Of a stretch of DNA of 64,000 nucleotides, positions 10,702 through 26,461 are shown in pieces (the first letter of the stretch is position 1; each line of letters starts with the position of its first letter). The DNA lies in NCBI RefSeq assembly GCF_023734135.1, contig NZ_AP025730.1, positions 5,963,182-6,027,181 on the forward strand. Reading direction: 5' to 3'. Under the pieces are notes generated by a model. That model made no database searches, was not told the origin of the DNA, and worked only from the letters and a program-made list of their open reading frames with translations. The translations under genes and the position numbers were made by a program. This DNA comes from Sphaerotilus microaerophilus (lineage in GTDB: Bacteria; Pseudomonadota; Gammaproteobacteria; Burkholderiales; Burkholderiaceae_C).

Positions 10702-11376
10702 ATGAAACAGATCCTGCTGCTTGAAGACCTGCCCGAGATCCGCGCCTGGCTGCGCACCCTGGTGCTGCAGGTGTTTCCCGGCTCCACCGTCACCGAGGCC
10801 GCGCGGGTGCACGACGCGCTGCAGCAGGTGGGCGCCCAGCGCTTCGACTTGGCAATGATCGACCTCGGGCTGCCCGACGGCTCCGGCGTGAAGGTCGTGC
10901 AGGCGCTGCGCGACAACCAGCCCGATGCGCAGTCGGTGGTCGTGACCATCCACGACGACGACGACCACCTCTTCCCCGCCCTGCAGGCCGGCGCCTACGG
11001 CTACCTGCTCAAGGAGCAGCCGCGCGAGCAGCTGATGGAGCACCTGCAGCGCATCAGCCAGGGCGAGCCGCCGCTGTCGCCGTCGATTGCGCGGCGCATG
11101 ATCAGCTACTTCTCCGCCCAGGCCAACCGCCCCGGCGCGCAGCAGGCCGTGAGCACGCAGGACAGCCTGATGCCCAACGTGCAGCTGACCGAGCGCGAGC
11201 GCGAGGTGCTGCTGCGCGTGGCCAAGGGCTTCACCCTGCCCGAGATCGGCGTGCAGCTCGGCCTCTCGCGCCACACCATCGCCGACTACGTCAAGCAGAT
11301 CTACCGCAAGCTCAACGTGAGCTCGCGCGCCGAAGCCGCCCTGGAAGCCCAGCGCCTCGGCCTCTTCCGCCGCTGA
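10702..11376 (+). CDS. Response regulator, NarL/FixJ (LuxR-HTH) family
   Basis: A 224-residue two-domain regulator. The receiver domain has acidic residues E8/D9, phospho-acceptor Asp54 (MIDLGLPDG) and the conserved Lys in GYLLKEQ. A linker leads to a LuxR-type helix-turn-helix ([16 protein letters not shown] ... [10 protein letters not shown]). A GGAG ribosome site precedes the ATG. It is expected to be phosphorylated by the kinase encoded directly upstream and to regulate transcription; target genes cannot be read from the sequence. Confidence 0.94.
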   Translation: MKQILLLEDLPEIRAWLRTLVLQVFPGSTVTEAARVHDALQQVGAQRFDLAMIDLGLPDGSGVKVVQALRDNQPDAQSVVVTIHDDDDHLFPALQAGAYGYLLKEQPREQLMEHLQRISQGEPPLSPSIARRMISYFSAQANRPGAQQAVSTQDSLMPNVQLTEREREVLLRVAKGFTLPEIGVQLGLSRHTIADYVKQIYRKLNVSSRAEAALEAQRLGLFRR

Positions 11377-11407
11377 CCCGCCGCTGAGCGCCCGGCCCGT
11401 CGCCCCG

Positions 11408-11413
11408 TATCAT
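11408..11413 (+). promoter_or_regulatory. -10-like TATCAT 6 nt before the ruvA start
   Basis: TATCAT (5/6 to TATAAT) lies with exactly 6 nt between it and ATG 11420, so transcription would begin at or next to the A of the start codon. No Shine-Dalgarno is visible, consistent with a leaderless mRNA. There is no good -35. Confidence 0.45.
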
Positions 11414-11419
11414 CCCCGG

Positions 11420-11992
11420 ATGATCGGACGGCTCAGCGGCACCCTGGCGGAGAAGACTCCGCCGCAGATCCTCATCGATGTGAACGGCGTCGGCTACGAA
11501 GTCGACGTGCCGATGAGCAGCTTCTACAACCTCCCGGCGCTCGGCGAGCGCGTCACGCTGCTGACGCACTTCGTCGTGCGCGAGGACGCACAACTGCTTT
11601 ACGGCTTTCTCACCGCCGAAGAGCGCGCCACGTTCCGCCAGCTCATCAGGATCACCGGCGTGGGCGCGCGCACCGCGCTGTCCATCCTGTCGGGCCTGAG
11701 CGTGAACGACCTGGCGCAGGCCGTCTCCGCCCAGCAGGCCGGCCGGCTGATCAAGGTGCCCGGCATCGGCAAGAAGACCGCCGAGCGCCTGCTGCTCGAA
11801 CTCAAGGGCAAGCTCGGCCCGGATCTGGCGTTGCCCGGCGCGGTGGTGCAGAGCGACGCCCAGGCCGACATCGTGCAGGCCCTGGTCGCCCTGGGCTACA
11901 ACGAAAAGGAAGCCGGCGCCGCGCTGAAGAACCTGCCCAAGGACGTCGGCGTCAGCGAGGGCATCAAGCTCGCGCTGAAGGCCTTGGGCTGA
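11420..11992 (+). CDS. ruvA: Holliday junction branch migration protein RuvA
   Basis: A 190-residue DNA-binding subunit of the RuvAB branch-migration motor. It starts [12 protein letters not shown], has the OB-fold N-terminal domain, two helix-hairpin-helix motifs ([17 protein letters not shown] and [17 protein letters not shown]) and the C-terminal RuvB-contacting domain ([12 protein letters not shown]). Length is normal. Its partner ruvB lies 1.8 kb downstream, with gpmI in between, which is unusual. Confidence 0.97.
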   Translation: MIGRLSGTLAEKTPPQILIDVNGVGYEVDVPMSSFYNLPALGERVTLLTHFVVREDAQLLYGFLTAEERATFRQLIRITGVGARTALSILSGLSVNDLAQAVSAQQAGRLIKVPGIGKKTAERLLLELKGKLGPDLALPGAVVQSDAQADIVQALVALGYNEKEAGAALKNLPKDVGVSEGIKLALKALG

Positions 11993-12121
11993 ACGCGCTG
12001 CGCTGAGCGAGTCGGCTCGCTCCGCCGGCCATTGCGCACGCTCAAGCGCCGTTCCGAGGGCTGCGCGGCAGCGAGCCCGGGTGCGAAAATCCCAGGTTCT
12101 GCTTGCTCCCAGGAACGCTTC

Positions 12122-13762
<1,641 letters not shown>

Positions 13763-13778
13763 ATGGGGGGCTGCGCCC

Positions 13779-13784
13779 GATAAT
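13779..13784 (+). promoter_or_regulatory. -10-like GATAAT 6 nt before the ruvB start
   Basis: GATAAT (5/6 to TATAAT) lies 6 nt before ATG 13791 in the 28-bp gap after gpmI. No Shine-Dalgarno is present. This fits a ruvB-specific leaderless transcript, which would make ruvB independent of gpmI. Confidence 0.5.
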
Positions 13785-13790
13785 CACTGG

Positions 13791-14861
<1,071 letters not shown>

Positions 14862-14887
14862 GGGAAGCGGACTCCGAGAAACTCGCC

Positions 14888-15156
14888 ATGCCCACCTTGA
14901 CCCTCCACGACCTGTCTGAGGAAACCCTCAGCGCACTCGAACGGTTGGCCAGCCAGCACGGCCACAGCGTGGAGGACGAGACGCGCCGCCTTCTGGATGA
15001 GGCGGTCCAGTCGAAGATCGGGCCAGGAACTGCGCTCGCTCGGATTGGGCGGGGGTGGGTGGAGTGGATGAGCTGGAGCTGTGCCTGCAGCGGGAAACGA
15101 CGCCAATCGCGCCGGCCACGTTCGAACAATCGTCCTCGACCGCCGCTCAAACCTGA
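14888..15156 (+). pseudogene. FitA-like ribbon-helix-helix antitoxin, frameshifted
   Basis: From ATG 14888 the frame encodes an Arc/MetJ-type (FitA-like) antitoxin: TLTLHDLSEETLSALERLA, then VEDETRRLLDEAV, then GPGTALARIGRGW, matching the family's DNA-binding and linker parts. After about 15060, in a G-rich run, the frame continues into nonsense (WMSWSCACSG). Shifting frame at 15064 restores a typical antitoxin tail (VDELELCLQRETTPIAPATF) ending at the stop 15154-15156. One indel in the G-run therefore explains the break. In the present frame the antitoxin is fused to the toxin remnant, giving one 211-codon open frame from 14858 to 15493. Not likely to be functional. Confidence 0.72.
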
Positions 15157-15493
15157 CCGGTCTGCCGCTGTGCTGACCTGGCTGGATGCGCAGCTGGTCG
15201 GCAGCCTGTTCCTGACCACCATCAGCTGGGCCGAGCCGCTGTCCGGCGTGGCAGCGTTGCCCCTGGGCCGCCGCCGTACGGATCTGCATCGGGCGCTGAC
15301 TCAGCAAGTGCGCCCCCTGTTCGAAGACCGTGTGCTGGACTTCGACACCGCAGCCAAGGCCGCCGGCAACCCGATTGGCTTTGCGGATGGCGCCATCGCG
15401 GCGATTGCTGCCGCCAGGGGTTTCACGATTGCGACACGCAATGTGCGCGACTTTCATGGCACGGGTGTGCGGGTGGTGAATCCCTGGGGCTGA
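15129..15493 (+). pseudogene. FitB/VapC-type PIN-domain toxin remnant
   Basis: The PIN toxin that should follow the antitoxin is damaged. IVLD, which carries the first catalytic Asp, is read only in frame 3 at 15129-15140. The rest resumes in frame 2 as PLKPDRSAAVLTWLDAQ, so the segment that should read TNVLSE-like is gone. The middle retains TTISWAEPLSGV (catalytic Glu). The end retains FADGAIAAIAAARGF and TRNVRDFHGTGVRVVNPW, but about 10 residues of the helix before KAAGNPIG appear to be deleted. Intact FitB/VapC toxins are ~135-140 residue RNases. Decay of both partners indicates a dead locus, downstream of ruvB and convergent with the VOC gene. Confidence 0.7.
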
Positions 15494-15496
15494 AGT

Positions 15497-15925
15497 TCAG
15501 GAGAGCGACGTCTGCTCGGCCTGATGACAAACAGCCTCGATGTTGTTTCCTTCCGGGTCGATGACAAACGCACCGTAGTAGTTGGGGTGGTAGTCGGGGC
15601 GCAGACCCGGGGGGCCGTTGTCCCTGCCGCCCGCAGCCATCGCTGCGCTGTAGAACGCATCCACCTGGGCACGGCTGCCGGCCTTCCATGCCAGGTGGCA
15701 GGCCGTGGTGGCCGGGGCACCGCCGTAGGGTGAAGGGCCGTCGACGAACCAGACATCCGCCTTCTTGCCATCGGGCTCGGACGGGTCCGGATAAGCGAAG
15801 CCCAGGATGTTCGAACCGTAGTGGCCCTCGAAGCAGACGGCGTAGCCGAGTGGCGCCAGCGCAGCGCTGAAGAACGCCTTGGCGCGACGGATGTCAGTGA
15901 CGCGGAAGGTCATGTGGTCCAGCAT
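15497..15925 (-). CDS. VOC (glyoxalase/bleomycin-resistance fold) family protein
   Basis: A 142-residue protein of the vicinal-oxygen-chelate superfamily. It starts MLDHMTFRVTDIRRAKAFF, where the His is a usual metal ligand, and ends with YYGAFVIDPEGNNIEAVCH, where the Glu is the expected last ligand. The substrate cannot be assigned. ATG 15925 is chosen because it has AGGAG 9 nt upstream and matches the fold's first strand; the frame runs 65 codons further without family similarity. A perfect LexA-type dyad lies 60-77 bp upstream, so damage-inducible expression is possible. Confidence 0.9.
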   Translation of the reverse strand: MLDHMTFRVTDIRRAKAFFSAALAPLGYAVCFEGHYGSNILGFAYPDPSEPDGKKADVWFVDGPSPYGGAPATTACHLAWKAGSRAQVDAFYSAAMAAGGRDNGPPGLRPDYHPNYYGAFVIDPEGNNIEAVCHQAEQTSLS

Positions 15926-15984
15926 GGGAAGGTTCTCCTGAGTCAGCCTGAGTGAGCGGTCGGCACCGTGCATACGACCGCATG

Positions 15985-16002
15985 ACTGTATGAATGTACA
16001 GT
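15985..16002. promoter_or_regulatory. LexA-type operator (SOS box) candidate
   Basis: ACTGTA-TGAATG-TACAGT is a perfect 18-bp inverted repeat containing CTGT-N8-ACAG, the core of the LexA site of E. coli and many beta- and gammaproteobacteria. It lies upstream of the minus-strand VOC gene. On the plus side there is no intact gene: the only open frame starts inside the box (15990) and runs antisense to glpK. The 233-bp gap 15926-16158 holds nothing else I can recognise. Confidence 0.6.
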
Positions 16003-16158
16003 CTTTACGGGTCCGCGCAAGTCCCCCGACGGGCTGGGCGGCATCGAGCGTGGCGAGAGTATCCCGCGCGGAAACTGATCCGCTGGTCGGGCCATGGCTG
16101 GATTCCACAGGCCAGCCCACACCGGGCCCCGATGTGCTGGTTCAGCCGCGGGCGCCGC

Positions 16159-17652
<1,494 letters not shown>

Positions 17653-17720
17653 GGAAGTGTCTCCTTGTGGTCGGGCGCGGAGCGACGGCCGACCAGCGGC
17701 GGGCCGTGCGCTGCGGCCGT

Positions 17721-18485
17721 TCAGCCGGCGAGCTCGACCTGCACGCCGGCCTCGGCCAGCAACTGCGGGAAGGGCTCGGGCGGAGCCACGTCGGTGAAGA
17801 GCAGGTCGATCTGGTCGATGCGGGCCAGCTCCACCATCGCCGGGCGGTTGAACTTGCTGTGGTCGGCCACCAGCCAGACCTCGCGGCTCTGCTCGATGAT
17901 GGCGCGCGCCACCTGCACCTCGCGGTAGTCGAAGTCGCGCAGGCTGCCGTCGGCCTCGATGCCGGAGATGCCGATCAGGCCGATGTCCACCTTGAACTGG
18001 CGGATCAGGTCCACCGCCGCGGCGCCGACGATGCCGCGGTCGCGGTGGCGCACCATGCCGCCGGTGACGATGACCTCGCAGTCCGGGTTGTCGGCCAGGA
18101 TGGCGGCCACGTTCAGGTTGTTCGTGATCACGCGCAGGCCAGCGTGCTGCAGCAGCTCGCGCGCCACCGCCTCGGTGGTGGTGCCCAGGTTGATCAGCAG
18201 CGAGCTGCCGTTGGGGATGCGCGCGGCCACCGCCCGGGCGATGCCCTGCTTGCCCTCGGCGTGCAGCGCCTCGCGCTGGCGGTAGGCGATGTTCTCGGTG
18301 GTGGAGCTGGGCAGCCGCACCCCGCCATGGAAGCGCGCCAGCAGGCCGGCCTCGGCCAGCAGCTTCACGTCGCGGCGCACGGTCTGCAGCGTCACGCCGA
18401 AGCGCTCGGCCAGGGTCTCGACGCTCAGCGCGCCGTGCTGGCGCACCGCGTCCAGCAGCTGGGATTGGCGGGGGTTGGGCGTCAT
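17721..18485 (-). CDS. glpR: DeoR-family transcriptional regulator of glycerol genes
   Basis: A 254-residue repressor. The N-terminal DeoR helix-turn-helix ([16 protein letters not shown] ... [14 protein letters not shown]) is followed by the sugar-phosphate-isomerase-like sensor domain with the [11 protein letters not shown] phosphate-binding motif. In homologues sn-glycerol 3-phosphate releases it from DNA. The gene lies between glpK and the divergent glpD/transporter operon, and candidate operators are seen in the 217-bp intergenic region. Confidence 0.94.
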   Translation of the reverse strand: MTPNPRQSQLLDAVRQHGALSVETLAERFGVTLQTVRRDVKLLAEAGLLARFHGGVRLPSSTTENIAYRQREALHAEGKQGIARAVAARIPNGSSLLINLGTTTEAVARELLQHAGLRVITNNLNVAAILADNPDCEVIVTGGMVRHRDRGIVGAAAVDLIRQFKVDIGLIGISGIEADGSLRDFDYREVQVARAIIEQSREVWLVADHSKFNRPAMVELARIDQIDLLFTDVAPPEPFPQLLAEAGVQVELAG

Positions 18486-18543
18486 GGCGTGTGGATGCTA
18501 GGGCCGACGGCTGACGGCTGCCTTCTCATGTGCCGCAGAGCCT

Positions 18544-18592
18544 AAACGAACCCAAAGGAAACGAAATAGATGCAATACCTATTGCAAACGAA
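18544..18592. promoter_or_regulatory. Three AAACGAA direct repeats: candidate GlpR operators
   Basis: AAACGAA occurs at 18544-18550, 18559-18565 and 18586-18592, the last continuing as AAACGAACATT, which matches one half of the classical E. coli GlpR site (CGAACATT). The repeats sit between divergent glpR and glpD, in an AT-rich patch of otherwise GC-rich DNA. Binding by GlpR is inferred. Confidence 0.55.
18571..18586. promoter_or_regulatory. 16-bp inverted repeat TGCAATA-CC-TATTGCA
   Basis: Perfect 7-bp arms around a CC centre lie between the second and third AAACGAA repeats and just before the predicted glpD promoter. It could be a second regulator's site, or part of the GlpR operator. No known consensus can be assigned with confidence. 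Confidence 0.5.
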
Positions 18593-18610
18593 CATTGAGG
18601 GCGGTAAAAA
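18582..18610 (+). promoter_or_regulatory. Candidate promoter of the glpD-transporter operon
   Basis: A TTGCAA -35 element (18582-18587, 4/6 to consensus) is 17 bp from TAAAAA (18605-18610, 4/6) at -10. The spacer contains the AAACGAACATT element, so a bound repressor would block polymerase. Confidence 0.4.
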
Positions 18611-18652
18611 GAAAAAAGAAGAACCCGGATGCGGCGCGTTTGGGCGCCATTG

Positions 18653-18679
18653 GATGACGGCCGGTGAGCGCCGGTCATC
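18653..18679 (+). other. Hairpin in the glpD leader
   Basis: GATGAC (18653-18658) can pair with GTCATC (18674-18679) across a GC-rich, partly self-complementary loop, 11 nt before the glpD ribosome site. It may only be a stable leader structure; there is no sign of a riboswitch. Confidence 0.3.
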
Positions 18680-18702
18680 GCATCCGTTCCAGGAGACACC
18701 CC

Positions 18703-20348
18703 TTGTCCATTGCTTCGCCCCCGTCGGGGACGACCTCCATCAACGCCCGGCAGGCCCGGGACGGCGACTGCGACGTGCTGATCGTGGGCGGCGGCATCAA
18801 CGGCTGCGGCATCGCCCGCGACCTGGCCGGCCGCGGCTGGCGCGTGACGCTGGTGGAGCAGGACGACCTGGCGTCGCACACCTCGTCGTCGTCCACCAAG
18901 CTGATCCACGGCGGCCTGCGCTACCTGGAGTACTACGAGTTCGGGCTGGTGCGCAAGGCGCTGCAGGAGCGCGAGGTGCTGCTCAAGAGCGCCCCGCACA
19001 TCATGTGGCCGCTGCGCTTCGTGATGCCGCACGATCCCTCGATGAGGCCGGCCTGGCTGATCCGCCTGGGCATCTTTCTCTACGACCACCTGGCGCGGCG
19101 CGAGGTGCTGCCCGGCTCGCGCGGCGTGGACCTGCGCAGCCACCCGGTGGGCGCGCCGCTGCAGCAGCGCTACACCCGCGGCTTCATCTACTCCGACGGC
19201 TGGGTGGACGACGCCCGGCTGGTGCTGCTCAACGCGCTGGACGCCCGCGACCGCGGCGCCCAGGTGCTGACCCGCACCCGCTGCGTGGCCGCGCAGCGCG
19301 ACGCCCAAGGCTGGCAGGTGCAGCTTGAGGGCCCGGGCGGCGCGCGCCGCAGCCTGCGCGCCCGGGCGCTGGTCAACGCCGCCGGGCCCTGGGCGGAGAG
19401 CTTCCTGCGGGGCGTGGCGCGCCCGGCCGGTGGCGAGGTGCTGGCCACGCGCAGCCTGCGGCTGGTGAAGGGCTCGCACATCGTGGTGCCGCGATGCTTC
19501 GAGCACGACCACGCCTACATCTTCCAGAACCCGGACAAGCGCATCATCTTCGCCATCCCCTACGAGGAGGACTTCACCCTGATGGGAACCACCGACCAGG
19601 AGCTGCAGGGCGATCCGCGCGGCGCGGCGATCGATGCCGACGAGGTGGCCTACCTCTGCGAGCAGGCCAGCCGCTACTTCACCCGGCCGGTGCGGCCGAG
19701 CGATGTGGTGTGGAGCTACGCCGGCGTGCGCCCGCTGCTGGACGATGAATCGGGAGACCCCTCGGCAGTGACGCGCGACTACCTGCTGGAGACCAGCACC
19801 CTGGCCGTGGCAGGGGCCCCCCTGCTCAGCATCTGGGGCGGCAAGATCACCACCTTCCGCAAGCTGGCCGAGGACGCCGCCGACGAGGTGGGCCGCATGC
19901 TGGGCGAGGCGCGCCCGGCCTGGACCGAGCCGGCACCGCTGCCCGGCGGCGACCTGCGCGGCTGGATCGGCACGCCGCGGCGGCCGGACACCGACTTCGA
20001 GCGTTTCGTCAGCATGCTGCGCTCGCGCCACGGCTGGCTGCCGCTGGCGCTGGCGCGGCGCCTGGCGCGGGCCTATGGCGCGCGCATCGACCGGGTGCTG
20101 GGCCGCGCCGAGTCCCTGGCCGACCTGGGCACCGAAGTGGCGCCCGGCCTGCACGAGGCGGAGATCCGCTACCTCCAGCGCGAGGAGTGGGTGACCTGCG
20201 CCGACGACCTGCTGTGGCGGCGCAGCAAGCTCGGCCTGCACTACAGCGCCGCCGAACGACAACAGGTGGCCGACTGGCTGGCCGCCCATCCCCTGCCCAC
20301 CGACGACGACATGAACGACCCCACCCCCGAAACACGGAGCGAGACGGC

Positions 20349-20358
<10 letters not shown>
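18703..20358 (+). CDS. glpD: Glycerol-3-phosphate dehydrogenase (aerobic, FAD)
   Basis: A flavoprotein of 551 residues that oxidises sn-glycerol 3-phosphate to dihydroxyacetone phosphate at the inner membrane and passes electrons to quinone. It shows the FAD-binding DVLIVGGGINGCGIARDL near the N terminus, the SSSSTKLIHGGLRYLE family signature and WGGKITTFRKLAEDA near the middle-end. The start is a TTG with AGGAGA 6 nt upstream; the ATG at 18664 has no such site. The stop overlaps the next gene by 10 nt, so the transporter genes are co-translated. Confidence 0.95.
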
Positions 20359-21422
<1,064 letters not shown>

Positions 21423-21425
21423 GCG

Positions 21426-22492
21426 ATGGCCCGCATCGACCTCGACCTCGCGCACTCGTACAAGCCGAACCCGGCGCAGGACAGCGACTACGCGCTGCTG
21501 CCGCTGAAGATGACCTTCGAGGACGGCGGCGCCTACGCGCTGCTGGGCCCCTCGGGCTGTGGCAAGACGACGATGCTCAACATCATGTCGGGCCTGCTGG
21601 TGCCCTCGCAGGGCAGCGTCCACTTCGACGGGTGTGACCGGACCCGCGCCACGCCGCAGGAGCGCAACATTGCCCAGGTGTTCCAGTTCCCGGTGATCTA
21701 CGACACCATGACGGTGGCGCAGAACCTGGCCTTTCCGCTGAAGAACCGCAAGGTGCCGGACGCCGTCGTCCGCCAGCGCGTCGGCCAGATCGCCGAGATG
21801 CTGGAGATGAGCCACCAGCTCGACCAGCGCGCCGCAGGGCTGTCCGCCGACCAGAAGCAGAAGATCTCGCTGGGCCGCGGCCTGGTGCGCCCGGACGTGT
21901 CGGCGGTGCTGTTCGACGAGCCGCTGACGGTGATCGACCCGCACCTGAAGTGGCAGCTGCGCCGCAAGCTCAAGCAGATCCACCACGAGCTCAAGCTCAC
22001 GCTGATCTACGTCACCCACGACCAGGTGGAGGCGCTGACCTTCGCCGACCAGGTGGTGGTGATGACCCGCGGCAAGGTGGTGCAGATGGGCACGCCCGAT
22101 GCACTGTTCGAGCGGCCGGCGCACACCTTCGTCGGCCACTTCATCGGCTCGCCGGGCATGAACCTGCTGGAGGCCCGGGCCGCCGGTGGCGCACTGCACA
22201 TCGGTGCGCTGTCGGTGCCGGCGCCGCGCGCGCTGCCCGAGGGGGCGCTGCGCCTGGGCATCCGCCCCGAGTACCTGGTGCTGACGGAGCCTGGCCGCGA
22301 CGGCGCCCTGCCCGGCAGCGTGCGGCAGGTGCAGGACATCGGCACCTACTTCCTGGTGACGCTGGACGTGGCCGGCCAGACGCTGAAGGCGCGCCTGTCG
22401 CCGGAGGCCGAGCGCCCGGCCGTCGGCGCGGCCGTGGGCCTGCAGGTGCTGGGCAGCCACACCTGCTTCTACAAGAACGAGGAACTCGTGGC

Positions 22493-22496
<4 letters not shown>
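21426..22496 (+). CDS. glpT: Glycerol ABC transporter ATP-binding subunit GlpT (ABC type)
   Basis: A 356-residue second ATPase of the transporter, not the E. coli glycerol-3-phosphate antiporter of the same name. It has Walker A GPSGCGKT (41-48), Walker B VLFDE (161-165) and an intact switch His198 (YVTHDQVEA). Its signature is degenerate, LSADQ (139-143) instead of LSGGQ. A C-terminal TOBE domain follows. It begins 3 bp after glpS and its stop overlaps the permease start (ATGA). Confidence 0.92.
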
Positions 22497-23378
<882 letters not shown>

Positions 23379-23386
<8 letters not shown>

Positions 23387-24191
23387 GCGTGGCTTCCAGC
23401 AGAGGACGATCTTTCTGATCGCCTACCTCATCTTCGCCCTGCTGCCCATCTACTGGATGGTCAACATGAGTCTGAAGACCAACGAGGAGATCCTCGCCAG
23501 CTTCAGCCTCTGGCCGGCGCAGGTCAGCTGGACGAGTTACCGAACCATCTTCACCGACGCGAGCTGGTACTCGGGCTACATCAACAGCCTGATCTACGTG
23601 GCCATCAACATGGTCATCTCGCTGACGGTGGCGCTGCCGGCGGCCTATGCCTTCAGCCGCTACAGCTTCCTGGGCGACAAGCACGTCTTCTTCTGGCTGC
23701 TGACCAACCGCATGACGCCGCCGGCGGTGTTCCTGCTGCCCTTCTTCCAGCTCTACACCACCGTCGGGCTGATGGACACGCACATCGCGGTGGCGCTGGC
23801 GCACCTGCTGTTCAACGTGCCGCTGGCGGTGTGGATCCTGGAGGGCTTCATGTCCGGCATCCCGCGCGAGATCGACGAGACGGCGTACATCGACGGCTAC
23901 AGCTTCCCGCGTTTCTTCCTGACGATCTTCCTGCCGCTGATCAAGGCGGGCGTGGGCGTGGCGGCCTTTTTCTGCTTCATGTTCAGCTGGGTGGAGCTGC
24001 TGCTGGCGCGCACGCTGACCAGCGTGAACGCCAAGCCCATCGTCGCGACGATGACCCGCACGGTCAGCGCCAGCGGCATGGACTGGGCCACCCTGGCCGC
24101 CGCCGGCACGCTGACCATCGTGCCCGGCGCGATCGTGATCTGGTTTGTCCGCCACTACATCGCGAAGGGTTTCGCGATGGGCCGCGTCTGA
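23379..24191 (+). CDS. glpQ: Glycerol ABC transporter permease GlpQ (ABC type)
   Basis: A 270-residue MalG-type permease with about six membrane spans; the first is near residues 11-30. The EAA loop reads EIDETAYIDGYSFPRFF. It overlaps glpP by 8 nt, indicating translational coupling. It should pair with GlpP to form the channel. The name follows the Rhizobium transporter and is unrelated to the E. coli phosphodiesterase GlpQ. Confidence 0.93.
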
Positions 24192-24203
24192 GGAGCCGCC
24201 GAG

Positions 24204-24512
24204 ATGTTCGATTGGATGGTGTGGACCACGCCCGTGGCGGTGTTCTTCAGCTGCATCGTGCTCATGCTCATTGGCATGACGGTGTGGGAGATCAAGTCGC
24301 CCACGGCGCTGCGCAAGGGCTTCCTGCCGATCGCCACCACGCGCGGCGACCGGCTCTTCATCGGCCTGCTGACGGCCGCGTACATCAACCTGGGCTTCGT
24401 CGGCCTGGCCGGCAAGCTGGGCGAGTGGCTGTCGCTGGAGTCCGAGCCCAGCATCTGGGTGAGCTTCGTGCTCAGCATGGCGGTGCTCGCGCTGATCATG
24501 CGCCGCGGCTGA
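24204..24512 (+). CDS. Small DUF2160 membrane protein of the glycerol transporter operon
   Basis: A 102-residue protein with about three membrane spans (near 5-28, 48-68 and 82-98) and a short charged loop (EIKSPTALRKGF). It belongs to DUF2160, a family found almost only inside this type of glycerol transporter operon (the position called glpU in rhizobia). It lies 12 bp after the second permease and before the binding protein. It may be an accessory subunit; its role is not established. Confidence 0.85.
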   Translation: MFDWMVWTTPVAVFFSCIVLMLIGMTVWEIKSPTALRKGFLPIATTRGDRLFIGLLTAAYINLGFVGLAGKLGEWLSLESEPSIWVSFVLSMAVLALIMRRG

Positions 24513-24602
24513 GCCCGGCCTGAACGTTTCCAGAATCCGGCCGGGCGCCCCCGCTGGCCGTGGTTCCCGATGCCAACGGGGGCAATAACGAGGAGATGAG
24601 CG

Positions 24603-26333
<1,731 letters not shown>

Positions 26334-26372
26334 GTTCTCCCGTTCTCCCCGTTCTCCTCGATGGACAGGGCT

Positions 26373-26408
26373 GGGGCTGTGCGGCGTGGGCCGCGCAGCC
26401 CCTTTTTT
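26373..26408 (+). terminator. Rho-independent terminator of the glycerol operon
   Basis: A 13-bp stem (GGGGCTGTGCGGC with GCCGCGCAGCCCC, one G-U pair), a GTGG loop and six T residues lie 39 bp after glpV. Confidence 0.93.
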
Positions 26409-26461
26409 CGTGCGCGGGGAAGCGCCCCGGAACGACGGCGGGCGTCGTCTGGCCGGGCCGA

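Noticed and set aside
18526..20289. A 587-codon minus-strand frame over glpD
   Set aside because: Antisense of an enzyme with intact FAD-binding and family motifs; no ribosome site and no known fold.
26400..26461. A small gene between the glycerol operon terminator and the phosphatase
   Set aside because: The space is about 50 bp after the terminator, with no start and ribosome site.
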